Source: Brevibacterium moorei (GTDB taxonomy: Bacteria > Actinomycetota > Actinomycetes > Actinomycetales > Brevibacteriaceae). Taken from it: a stretch of DNA of 64,000 bases. The notes below the pieces were generated by a model. The model was given only the letters and a program-made list of their open reading frames with translations, ran no database searches and was not told the DNA's origin. Both the position numbers and the translations under genes were made by a program. Within the stretch, counting starts at the first letter, position 1. Every line of letters begins with the position of its first letter. The DNA lies in NCBI RefSeq assembly GCF_024580735.1, contig NZ_JANIJX010000020.1:1-64000 (forward strand), in the 5' to 3' direction. Shown piece by piece: positions 44,712 through 53,140 of this stretch.

Positions 44712-46181
44712 TCAGCCCAGCTGCAGCGTCCGGGTGGTGTACTCGAACAGCTCGTCGTAGAGCTTCTCGTCGTCGGCCAGCTTCAGGCCGTAGGACGGGA
44801 CCATCGCCTTGATCTTGGACTCCCAGCCGGAGAACTGCGCGGGGAAGCAGGACTTCAGCAGGTTGAACATGATCGGCGTGGCCGTCGAAGCACCGGGCGA
44901 GGCGCCCAGCAGAGCGGCCAGCGAGCCGTCGGCCGCGGCCACCAGTTCGGTGCCGAAGCCCAGTTCGCCGCCCTTGGACGAGGGCTTCATGACCTGCACG
45001 CGCTGGCCTGCGGTGATGAACTCCCAATCGCTCGGGTCGACCTCGGGGGTGAAATCGCCCAGCGCCGCGAAACGGCCCTTCTTCGTTTCGGCCAGCTGTG
45101 TGACCAGGTACTTCTCCAGACCGAAGTTGTCCTTGGCGACGTTGAGCAGGACGCCCAGGTTGCCGCCCTTGATGGACTTGGGCAGGTCCATGAAGGAACC
45201 GCGCTTGAGGAACTTGGGCGAGAATCCGGCGTACGGGCCGAACATCAGGTATTCCTTGCCGTCGATCACACGGGTGTCGAGGTGCGGCACGGACATGGGC
45301 GGGGCGCCCACGGAGGCCTGGCCGTAGACCTTGGCGTGGTGGCGGGCCACCAGTTCCGGGTTCGAGGTGCGCAGGAACAGACCGGAGACGGGGAAGCCGC
45401 CGTAGCCGCGGCCCTCGGCGATACCGGACTTCTGCAGCAGGTGCAGGGCCCCGCCGCCGGCGCCGATGAAGACGAACTTGGCTGCCACCGTGTGGACGTC
45501 ACCGGAGGTCAGGTCCTTGACCGTGACCTTCCAGCCGTCTGCCGCGCGGTCCAGGCCGATGACCTGGTGTTCCGTGCGGATGTCGGCACCCTTGGCGCCC
45601 ACGTGGGTCAGCAGCTGGCGCGAGAGCGAACCGAAGTCCACGTCAGTGCCCTCAGCGACCTTCGAAACGGCGTTGATCTGACCGGGGCCGCGCTTCTCGA
45701 ACATCAAAGGCAGCCACTGCGCCTGCGTGGCGGCGTCGTCGGAGTACTCCATGGTCTTGAACAGCGGATTGGAGACCATCGTGTCGTAGCGCCGCTTGAT
45801 GTAGTCACGGCCCTTCTCACCACGGCCGTAGGAGATGTGCGGCACGGAGTTGATGAAGGACTTGGGGTCGGTGATGACGCCCTCGTCGACCAGGTAGGAC
45901 CAGAACTGGCGCGACACCTGGAACTGTTCGGCGATGTTCACGGCCTTGGTGATGTCGATGTCACCGTTGGCCTTCTCCGGCGAGTAGTTCAGCTCGCACA
46001 GGGCCGAGTGGCCGGTGCCCGCGTTGTTCCACGGGTCCGAGCTCTCCTTGGCAACGTAGTTGAGTCGTTCGTAGACCCGGATATTCCAATCGGGCTGGAG
46101 TTCGGTGAGCATCGCGCCCAGGGTGGCGCTCATAATGCCGCCACCGATGAGCACTACGTCGGCAGTGTCCTTGTTAACCAT
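44712..46181 (-). CDS. mqo: Malate:quinone oxidoreductase
   Basis: Membrane-associated FAD enzyme that oxidises malate to oxaloacetate and reduces quinone (TCA cycle and respiration). 489 residues, full length: FAD motif VVLIGGGIMSATLG, YERLNYVAKESSDPWNNAGTGHSALCELNYSPE typical of Mqo, and GASPGAST with the final flavin-binding segment. ATG 46181 follows GAGGGAA; an in-frame upstream start is less likely. It supplies oxaloacetate that the PEP carboxykinase encoded at 53141 can use. Confidence 0.95.
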   Translation of the reverse strand: MVNKDTADVVLIGGGIMSATLGAMLTELQPDWNIRVYERLNYVAKESSDPWNNAGTGHSALCELNYSPEKANGDIDITKAVNIAEQFQVSRQFWSYLVDEGVITDPKSFINSVPHISYGRGEKGRDYIKRRYDTMVSNPLFKTMEYSDDAATQAQWLPLMFEKRGPGQINAVSKVAEGTDVDFGSLSRQLLTHVGAKGADIRTEHQVIGLDRAADGWKVTVKDLTSGDVHTVAAKFVFIGAGGGALHLLQKSGIAEGRGYGGFPVSGLFLRTSNPELVARHHAKVYGQASVGAPPMSVPHLDTRVIDGKEYLMFGPYAGFSPKFLKRGSFMDLPKSIKGGNLGVLLNVAKDNFGLEKYLVTQLAETKKGRFAALGDFTPEVDPSDWEFITAGQRVQVMKPSSKGGELGFGTELVAAADGSLAALLGASPGASTATPIMFNLLKSCFPAQFSGWESKIKAMVPSYGLKLADDEKLYDELFEYTTRTLQLG

Positions 46182-46469
46182 CAATTCCCTCGCGTCGTCT
46201 GGCCGCAAAGCGGGTACCTTCCGTATGGCACTCTACCCCTTGCGTCCGCACCGCCACTAACCGAGGCGGGAGCCAGTTGGCGGTAACGACACGCCGCGCA
46301 GCCCACCAGCGTTGGGGCGTTTCCCGGAGACGGAGCCCTCACCGGCGCACTTGTCCCTGTGGATGCTCCGGCGAGCGTGCGTACCCGCACCCTGTGGATG
46401 GATTCCCTTCGTCCACAGCCCGGCGCCCACCCCTTCCCGTACACCCAGGAGTGGCGGTGACATGAGGGC

Positions 46470-48851
46470 ATGAAGAAACGCATCCTGTTCCTGACCGCAC
46501 TACTCCTCTTCGCGCCGCTGGCCGTGCTCCTGGCCCTGCCGGCCACGGCCCAGCATCCGGCCGACACCCTGCTGCGCGCCGCCGAGGCTCCACCGCCTGC
46601 CGCGGCGACCTCGCCCGCTGCTCGTGCCGGGGCCACGGCCGGGCCCGCGCTCGTGACACTGCGCGGCACCGGTGGTTCCGGCAGCGCAGACAGCCGGCGA
46701 GCCCTCGGCACCGGTGAGATACCGACGGCCGGCGGGCAGAACGTATTGGCCGGCCTGGCGGGCAACGGCGCCTCCGCCGAACTGGGCCGGGCCCTGGACA
46801 CGAACGAGAAATCCGTGCTGGGGCCGGGGCATTGGCACTCCACCCCAACGGGCAAGACCTGGTACGGCGCCTATTTGAGTCTGACCGGCTACAACGCCTA
46901 CTGCATCGATGCGGGCCTGCGCACCCCCTACGCCCGCTATTTCACCGCGGCGAAGGGCTCCGAGATCGAATCCGCCGGCAGCGCCTATCTGCTAAGCCGC
47001 TATTCGGACTCGAAGAAGGCCGATGTCCACGCCGCACTGTCGGCCATCGTCAAACTGGATCCGCAGATCGCCCACCGCCACCAGGTGCCCGTGGCGGCCC
47101 CCGGCAAACTGGGCAAGCGCTTCGCCGGGACCGCGAAGCAGTACGCCGCACTGCGCGCCGAGGCCAAGAAGTATGCGGGGCCCTACACGCTGACGGTCAC
47201 TGTGGGTGATCCGACGCCTGTCCCCGGTGGGAGCGGCGGCCCCACCGCCGACCGCGTGGCACCGGTGAGCGTCGTGCTGAAATCAGCATCGGGCCGTGCC
47301 GTGCCCGGCTATACCGTGCGGCTGTCGAGCAGCGCTGGGAAACTCGCAGCCGCAGCGCTGACCACCGGCACCTCCCCCACGACCACCCGGCTGACGGTCC
47401 CCAGGCCCAAGGCGGCTCAGTCCGCGAGCGCCACGGTGACCGCCACCGTCAGCGGCCTGCCCAATCATCGACTGCTGCAGTACAAGCCGAAGGGCAGCGG
47501 ATCCAAGCGGGTGCAGAACATCGTCACACGCGGGCTCCCCATGAGCCTCAGCGCGCGGGCCGGCCTGAACGTGCACGGCCCCACCAGGCCCACGGTGACG
47601 ACGACGATCAACGCGCAGCGCCTGGAGCCGGGCGCCCGGGTGTTCGACCGCTTCACCGTCACGGGACTGGGACAGGGCTTGCGCGCCGATGTCGTCCACA
47701 CCCTGTGGCACTCGGAGTCCAAGCCCAAGCGCACCAAGGACGCTCCGGCCGGGGCGAAGAGCCTGGGCAGTGTGACCTCGGCGGCGGTGGCCGACGGGGC
47801 CCACACCTCGCCCACGCTGACCCTGCCGGCCGGGATCCGCGGCTGGGTCTACTGGACGGAGTCCATCGCGGCGGGTCCAGACCATATCGCCTGGAACTCC
47901 GACCATGGGATCGCCCGGGAAACCGCACTGGTGCCCTGGCGCCCCCACATCGAGACCACCGCGGTCCTGGGCGGGCAGAAGATCCCCCAAGCCGTCGCCT
48001 TCGGAGGGACGCAAGAGAAGTGGGCCAAGCGAGACACCGTCGCCGTGCCCACCGCTGGGACTCTGCCGGCCACTGCGCGTCCATCGCAGACCGCGCCGGT
48101 GCCGGTCGGTTCGACGGCGGACACGATCCGTGTTCGGGATGCCCGGCCCGGCAGCACTCTGCAGCTGACGGCGAGCCTCTATCATTCGCAGGCCGAGCCC
48201 CGCCAGGCGGCGCAGCCGGTGGGGAAGCGCGTCGCGCAGCAGCAGGTGACGTTGCGGGTCGACAAGTCGGGCGCGGGCAGTACGCGGACGGCGCCGGTGG
48301 CGATCGAGCCCGGCTGGGCCAGCTGGGTGGTGGAGTTGGCCGCGGGCGAGGGCTGGGATGCCTGGCACAGCGACTACGGGATCCCGGCCGAGACGGTGCA
48401 CCGTACACCCCCACCGCCGATCGTGACGACAGCGCCGCCTGGCACCACGCCTCCCGTGGTCCCGCCCAGTAGTGCCCCGCCCACGACACCGGCTGCTCCA
48501 CCGAGCACTCCCTCGGAGGTTCCGCCCAGCTCGGCACCGCCGAGCACAACACCTCCGGCTGTGCCGAGTAGCCCACCTGTGTCCTCACAGCCGGCCGGAC
48601 CCGGCGTTCCCCCGACGGGTCCGGTGGCCCCGACGAGCCCTCCGCCCCCGCCGGCCGACGAGGCCGGACCCGGAGGCGATGTGCAGGTCCCGCCAGAGCA
48701 ACCCGCGCCGGAGCAACCGGAACAAGCGGCACCACGGGAGCAGGCACTGCCGCGGACGGGGGCGACGACGGCCATCACCGCCGGCACCGCTCTGGCCCTG
48801 GTGGGCACGGGCATCCTGTTCCTATACCTGAGCAGGAGGCGGAGCGCCTGA
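46470..48851 (+). CDS. LPXTG-anchored surface protein with a YCID-type N-terminal domain
   Basis: 793 residues. A signal peptide spans residues 1-27. Near 125-215 lies a GYNAYCIDAGLRTP ... AYLLSRYSDSKKADVHAAL domain, similar in pattern to thioester/YCID surface domains. A beta-rich region and two repeated domains follow, each ending in a WNSDHGIARET / WHSDYGIPAET motif (about 400-490 and 545-650). Next come a Pro/Ser/Thr stalk of about 110 residues and a sortase signal LPRTG at 760-764, with a hydrophobic span and SRRRSA tail. It should be covalently bound to the wall as an adhesin-like protein. No sortase or pilin gene is adjacent. Confidence 0.85.
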   Translation: MKKRILFLTALLLFAPLAVLLALPATAQHPADTLLRAAEAPPPAAATSPAARAGATAGPALVTLRGTGGSGSADSRRALGTGEIPTAGGQNVLAGLAGNGASAELGRALDTNEKSVLGPGHWHSTPTGKTWYGAYLSLTGYNAYCIDAGLRTPYARYFTAAKGSEIESAGSAYLLSRYSDSKKADVHAALSAIVKLDPQIAHRHQVPVAAPGKLGKRFAGTAKQYAALRAEAKKYAGPYTLTVTVGDPTPVPGGSGGPTADRVAPVSVVLKSASGRAVPGYTVRLSSSAGKLAAAALTTGTSPTTTRLTVPRPKAAQSASATVTATVSGLPNHRLLQYKPKGSGSKRVQNIVTRGLPMSLSARAGLNVHGPTRPTVTTTINAQRLEPGARVFDRFTVTGLGQGLRADVVHTLWHSESKPKRTKDAPAGAKSLGSVTSAAVADGAHTSPTLTLPAGIRGWVYWTESIAAGPDHIAWNSDHGIARETALVPWRPHIETTAVLGGQKIPQAVAFGGTQEKWAKRDTVAVPTAGTLPATARPSQTAPVPVGSTADTIRVRDARPGSTLQLTASLYHSQAEPRQAAQPVGKRVAQQQVTLRVDKSGAGSTRTAPVAIEPGWASWVVELAAGEGWDAWHSDYGIPAETVHRTPPPPIVTTAPPGTTPPVVPPSSAPPTTPAAPPSTPSEVPPSSAPPSTTPPAVPSSPPVSSQPAGPGVPPTGPVAPTSPPPPPADEAGPGGDVQVPPEQPAPEQPEQAAPREQALPRTGATTAITAGTALALVGTGILFLYLSRRRSA

Positions 48852-48884
48852 GTCCGGCCCGCGCGCACCCGGCCAGGCCGGACA

Positions 48885-48916
48885 GCGGCCCCGGCCCCAC
48901 GTGGGGCCGGGGCCGC
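48885..48916. terminator. 32-bp perfect palindrome after the LPXTG gene
   Basis: GCGGCCCCGGCCCCAC joined directly to its complement, starting 34 bases after the stop codon. No loop base and no T run. It lies between convergent genes, so it may terminate both. Confidence 0.65.
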
Positions 48917-48973
48917 CCGCGACGTGGTGGGATCTCCGACCGACGGCCGAGCCCGCCTGTGGCAGGGCTCCCG

Positions 48974-50980
48974 TCAGTCCGCGGACTGGGCCCTGCGTGA
49001 CCTCGCGAAGTCCACATACCAGTCCAGCACCGCGGAATCGGCTGCACTCGACCGGTTGATGGACTCCACGGGGGCTCCCTGCAGGATCCGCTTGATGGGG
49101 ATCTCCAGCAATTTGCCCGTCCGCGTGGTCGGCACGGCGGGGGCCTCGATGATCTCATCGGGGACATAGCGCGGGGATACCTCGGAGCGGATCGCACGCA
49201 CGATCTCATCGCGCAGCGCATCATCGACCACTGTGCCCGGTGAGGGGACGACGAACAGCGGCATGTAATAGTCCCCTGCTTCCAGCTCGGCACCGATCAC
49301 CATCGAGGTGAGCACACCCGGCACACGGTCGACGACCTGGGTGATATCCGCCGAGCCCATCCGGATGCCACCCCGGTTGATCGTCGAATCGGAACGGCCG
49401 TGGACGATGAACTGCCCGCCCGGCAGCTTCGTCACCCAGTCCCCGTGGCGCCACACCCCGGGATACTGTTCGAAGTAGGCACCCCGGTACTTCGATCCGT
49501 CCGGATCGTTCCAGAACTTCACGGGCATGGACGGCATCGGCTCCGTGATGACCAGCTCGCCCACCTCGTCGACCACCGGCCGGCCCTGCGCATCGAAGGA
49601 GTCCGCGGCCACGCCCAGCCAGGCCCCCTGCAATTCGCCCAGATAGATCGGGTCATAGGGATTCGAGCCGATGAAGGCCGTGCAGACGTCGGTGCCGCCG
49701 GAGTCGGATCCGATGTGGATATCGGCTCCGACGTGGTCCTCGGCCCATTGCCAGGTGGAATCCGGCAGGGTCGAACCGGTGGACATGATGGTCTCCAGAT
49801 GCGACAGATCGTAGCGGTCGGCAGGCGACAGCCCGGACTTCTCCATCATCTGCAGGATCGCGGCCCCCGTACCGAAACGGGCCACCCGCTCGGCCGCGAC
49901 GATCTGGAACTGTTTGTCGGCGGCCTCGTACGCGGGCGAACCGTCATAGGTGATGACCGTCCCACCCACCAGCAGGTTGTTCACCAGGCTGTTCCACACC
50001 ATCCAGGTTGTGGCCACTGCGGAATACGCACGGTCGCCCGCCCGGCCCTCAGTCTGCAGGGCAGTGCTCTTCAGCCCCTCCAGCACGATCCCGCCGTGGC
50101 CCTGCACGATCCCCTTGGGCTTGCCCGTGGTGCCCGAGGAGTACAGCACCCACAGGGGATGGGAGAACTCCACCCGGGTGAACTCGGGAACACGGGGCTC
50201 GCGGGCCACGTCCGAGAGCCGGACGCTGGGCACCTCTGTGCCCGGCACCGCGGCCTCGCCCCATGGCAGCTCGTCCGGATGCTGATCGACCAACACATGG
50301 TGTTCCACGGTGGGCAGCAGTTCCAGCAGCTCGGCCACGCCCGCACGCCGGTCCAGCAGTTTGCCGTTGAACCGGTAACCGTCGACCGTCAACAAGACCT
50401 TCGGCTCGATCTGGGCGAACCGATCGGCAACCCCGGGAGCCGCGAAGTCGGCACCAACGACCGACCACACGGCACCCACCGCAGTACTTGCCAACAATCC
50501 GACCACCGCATCGGGGATATTCGGCAGGACAGCACAGACGGTGTCCCCCTGCCGCACTCCCACCGAACGCAGCCAGTGGGCCAAGGCGCCCACTCTGCCG
50601 CTCAGGGTGCTCCAGCTCAGGGAATCGCGGCGGGCGTCCTCGTGCACCCCCACCAGGGCCTCGGCATCGGGCCGGGCCGCCGCGTGCCGCAGCATGTTCT
50701 CCGCGTAGTTGATGCGCGCGCCCGGGAACCAGGCCACCCCCGGCATCGTGTCCCCTGACATGACGGGACCGGTGCCGCGCTCGCCCAGGACGTCGAAGTA
50801 CTCCCAGATCGACTCCCAGAACTCCGGCAGGTGCGTCACCGACCAGTTCCACAACTGCGGATAGTCCTGCTCTGCGGTGTGCACGTCCCGGGTGTCGGCC
50901 AGCCAGCGCTGATAGGCCAGCATCTCGCTGTGCCCGATCCTCTCCTGCGACGGGGTCCAGAGTTTCGTCCGATCTGCCAT
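48974..50980 (-). CDS. Acetoacetyl-CoA synthetase (acetoacetate-CoA ligase)
   Basis: Activates acetoacetate to acetoacetyl-CoA with ATP. 668 residues with an acetoacetyl-CoA-synthetase N-terminal part (LWNWSVTHLPEFWESIWEYFDV), AMP-binding motif YSSGTTGKPKGIVQ, SDSGGTDVC, WRHGDW and the C-terminal catalytic lysine in RTGKLLEIPIK. The length fits the AACS family better than acetyl-CoA synthetase. GGAAGT precedes the ATG. Single gene; probable use is ketone-body or polyhydroxybutyrate carbon recovery. Confidence 0.92.
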   Translation of the reverse strand: MADRTKLWTPSQERIGHSEMLAYQRWLADTRDVHTAEQDYPQLWNWSVTHLPEFWESIWEYFDVLGERGTGPVMSGDTMPGVAWFPGARINYAENMLRHAAARPDAEALVGVHEDARRDSLSWSTLSGRVGALAHWLRSVGVRQGDTVCAVLPNIPDAVVGLLASTAVGAVWSVVGADFAAPGVADRFAQIEPKVLLTVDGYRFNGKLLDRRAGVAELLELLPTVEHHVLVDQHPDELPWGEAAVPGTEVPSVRLSDVAREPRVPEFTRVEFSHPLWVLYSSGTTGKPKGIVQGHGGIVLEGLKSTALQTEGRAGDRAYSAVATTWMVWNSLVNNLLVGGTVITYDGSPAYEAADKQFQIVAAERVARFGTGAAILQMMEKSGLSPADRYDLSHLETIMSTGSTLPDSTWQWAEDHVGADIHIGSDSGGTDVCTAFIGSNPYDPIYLGELQGAWLGVAADSFDAQGRPVVDEVGELVITEPMPSMPVKFWNDPDGSKYRGAYFEQYPGVWRHGDWVTKLPGGQFIVHGRSDSTINRGGIRMGSADITQVVDRVPGVLTSMVIGAELEAGDYYMPLFVVPSPGTVVDDALRDEIVRAIRSEVSPRYVPDEIIEAPAVPTTRTGKLLEIPIKRILQGAPVESINRSSAADSAVLDWYVDFARSRRAQSAD

Positions 50981-51077
50981 GTGTTCTCTCTACTTCCTTG
51001 TAGGGCTCGCTTCGCGGTTCCGTACCCGATTCTATGCAGAAGGGGTGACCGGGCTCACCGGAGCCGGAGAACACTCA

Positions 51078-51103
51078 GGCCCCGGAGTCGTAACTCCGGG
51101 GCC
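51078..51103 (-). terminator. Hairpin after tRNA-Arg copy 1
   Basis: 11-bp stem GGCCCCGGAGT/ACTCCGGGGCC with a 4-base loop, 25 bases past the tRNA 3' end on the minus strand. The T run is poor. Confidence 0.65.
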
Positions 51104-51127
51104 CGTGTGGTGCAATGGCACGAAAAG

Positions 51128-51200
51128 TGCGCCATGGGGGATTCGAACCCTCAACCTTCTGATCCGTAGTCAGATGCTCTATCCGTTGAGCTAATGGCGC
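51128..51200 (-). tRNA. tRNA-Arg (anticodon ACG), copy 1
   Basis: 73 nt on the minus strand: acceptor GCGCCAT/ATGGCGC, D-arm AGCTCAACGGATAGAGC, anticodon loop CTACGGA (ACG), T-arm GGTTCGAATCC. A34 must be converted to inosine by TadA to read CGU/CGC/CGA. The -10 TATAGT (antisense of 51222-51227) and a 7-bp leader palindrome TGTCTTG-TCGT-CAAGACA lie upstream. Its sequence is identical to copy 2. Confidence 0.96.
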
Positions 51201-51293
51201 ATGTCTTGACGACAAGACACCACTATACACTCCGGACACACCAGCGGCAAAGGCCGTCGGGCGGAATCCCCCGAGACGCTCCTCACGTGGGCG

Positions 51294-52616
51294 TCATCCT
51301 CCCGTGATGGCGCCGATCAGCTCATTGACGCCCAGGACCAGGAACAGACCCGCGATGATGACCAGGATGATGTTGATGTACCACTTGTTGCGCCACTCCT
51401 TTGGCGTGTGCTTGCCATTGAGTAGGAACAGCAGCGTGATCGCCAGGAACGGCATGAAGAACGCGCCCAGCACGCCGTAGGTGATGATGATGCCCACCGG
51501 CTTGCCGATGAACAGCAACAGCATGGGCGGGAAGGTCAGCCACAGGATGTAGACCTTGTAGTACTTGCCACCCAGGCCACGGTCCTTGTGGCCCTCCGGC
51601 AGCTTGCGGGTCCGACCCCAGAAATCGGCGAACATGAGTGAAACGCCGTTCCACACGCCCAGCACGGAGGAGAAGGAGGAGGCCCAGAAGCCCACCAGGA
51701 AGACATTGGCCAGGAATGCACCATGGCGATCCTCCAGCACATTCGCCAGGTCCAGCAGGCCCTGGTCGCCGGACTTGATGGCGATACCGGCCGTGTAGAG
51801 CAGCTCCGCCCCGATCACCAGCATGGCGACCACGAAAATACCGGAGATGACGTAGGCCATCGAATTGTCGATCCGCATCACGCGCATCCACTTCGGCGAG
51901 GACCAGCCCTTCTCCTTGAGCCAGTAGCCGTAGGCCGCCAGTGTGATGGTGCCGCCCACGCCGCCGGCGATGCTCAGCGTGTAGATGACCCCACCCTCGG
52001 GAATCAGCGGAACCAAGCCCTTGACCAGCTCCGGGATGTTGGGCAGCGTGTAGACGGCCAGGCCCACGACGGTGACGAACATGAGGCCCACCAGGGCCGC
52101 CACGAGCTTCTCGAAGGCCTGATACCTCCCCGACCAGACCAACGCCGCGCCGATGAGCCCGGACACCGCGCCGTAGAGGACGATGTCGTAGTTGTTGCCC
52201 CAGATCGGGAAGGCCGTGGCGATCGGCAGGGCGGAGGCCGACATCGCCGTGGCACCGTAGACGAAGCCCCACACGACGATGTAGGGACCGAAGTAGATGG
52301 AGGTCCAACGGCCCAGCCGCCGCCACCCCTCGAAGATCGAGTGGCCGGTCGCCAGGGTCCACCGCCCGGCGCCTTCGACGAGGAAGATCTTGATAATGCA
52401 GCCGGCGATCGCTGCCCAGAGGAGCGCGTAGCCGAATTTCGAGCCGGCCACCAGGGTGGCGACCAGGTCGCCTGCACCGATTCCGGTGGCGGCGACGACC
52501 AGGCCGGGGCCGATCAGTTTCCATTTGGGTCGTTCTTCGGAAGACGAGGACACAGCGGCGGCTGTGTCATGCGCAGTCGTCTCCCCTGACAGGGGGTCTG
52601 GAGTGTTCTCAGTCAC
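51294..52616 (-). CDS. Nramp-related divalent metal transporter, atypical (GAGD type)
   Basis: 440 residues and about 11 helices with the Nramp/SLC11 fold. The helix 1 metal motif, DPGN in classical Mn/Fe transporters, reads GAGD here (AATGIGAGDLVATL), and the helix 6 MPH motif is replaced (GTITLAAYGYWL). This is the pattern of divergent Nramp-related proteins, some of which carry Mg2+ rather than Mn2+ or Fe2+. Substrate therefore uncertain. The N-terminus is a Ser/Thr-rich cytoplasmic tail of about 30 residues. It is flanked on both sides by identical tRNA-Arg genes, all on the minus strand. Confidence 0.85.
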   Translation of the reverse strand: MTENTPDPLSGETTAHDTAAAVSSSSEERPKWKLIGPGLVVAATGIGAGDLVATLVAGSKFGYALLWAAIAGCIIKIFLVEGAGRWTLATGHSIFEGWRRLGRWTSIYFGPYIVVWGFVYGATAMSASALPIATAFPIWGNNYDIVLYGAVSGLIGAALVWSGRYQAFEKLVAALVGLMFVTVVGLAVYTLPNIPELVKGLVPLIPEGGVIYTLSIAGGVGGTITLAAYGYWLKEKGWSSPKWMRVMRIDNSMAYVISGIFVVAMLVIGAELLYTAGIAIKSGDQGLLDLANVLEDRHGAFLANVFLVGFWASSFSSVLGVWNGVSLMFADFWGRTRKLPEGHKDRGLGGKYYKVYILWLTFPPMLLLFIGKPVGIIITYGVLGAFFMPFLAITLLFLLNGKHTPKEWRNKWYINIILVIIAGLFLVLGVNELIGAITGG

Positions 52617-52676
52617 ACTTCAAAAGTTTATCGGACAACCAATCTTTTCAGAAAGACTCGGCATGCCCACACATGC

Positions 52677-52705
52677 AAAAGACCCGAAACCTAGAGTTCC
52701 GGGCC
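52677..52705 (-). terminator. Rho-independent terminator of tRNA-Arg copy 2
   Basis: Minus-strand stem GGCCCGGAA/TTTCGGGTC (two G-U pairs) with a 6- to 7-base loop, followed by TTTTGC, 10 bases past the tRNA. Confidence 0.75.
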
Positions 52706-52714
52706 TTCCTTCGG

Positions 52715-52787
52715 TGCGCCATGGGGGATTCGAACCCTCAACCTTCTGATCCGTAGTCAGATGCTCTATCCGTTGAGCTAATGGCGC
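52715..52787 (-). tRNA. tRNA-Arg (anticodon ACG), copy 2
   Basis: All 73 positions are identical to copy 1. It has the same -10 TATAGT (antisense of 52809-52814) and an equivalent leader palindrome, GTCCTG-TCGT-TAGGAC, in which the stem bases differ from copy 1 but still pair. Confidence 0.96.
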
Positions 52788-53140
52788 ATGTCCTAACGAC
52801 AGGACTCAACTATACACAGGCGCCGCGGGTACCGCCAGTCCTGCGAACATGGACTGAGTCACACAGGCCGTCACATAAGCACACCGCCCGCCCCGCAACC
52901 CATAGGGCTCGTAAATCAAAAATACGTCTTTCATGCACAAAAATCCGCCCATCTATTTGCAACAAGACGTCTTCTTTGCATCCCTTGTGAGTCAATGCAC
53001 AGGGAAAACCGGTGGTTTCGCGCTGAATCGGCATTCGCCCCTCCCCTACCGTGATTATCACCCGCCGGGAACAGCGGGCCGAACCTCACCAGGATCGGGC
53101 CAGTTCCCGGCAGTCCGTCAAAAGATTTGGAGTAACGCCG
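52788..53140. other. Gene-free promoter region of pckG and tRNA-Arg copy 2
   Basis: 353 bases with no credible ORF. The left 30 bases carry the tRNA promoter. The middle (52915-53000) is AT-rich and has the perfect 10-bp palindrome AAGACGTCTT (52964-52973) plus TACGTC nearby and two TTGCA copies. It probably holds control sites of the PEP carboxykinase gene. GGAG precedes the pckG start by 9 bases. Confidence 0.55.

Noticed and set aside
46360..46425. DnaA-box-like words (CTGTGGATG twice, CGTCCACAG once) between mqo and the LPXTG gene
   Set aside because: They match the DnaA consensus only partly, and no AT-rich unwinding element or dnaA/dnaN gene is near, so I do not call an origin.
51128..52787. 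The transporter flanked by identical tRNA genes as a possible genomic island
   Set aside because: Both tRNAs are complete with their own promoters and terminators, base composition is unchanged, and there is no integrase; simple tRNA duplication is enough.
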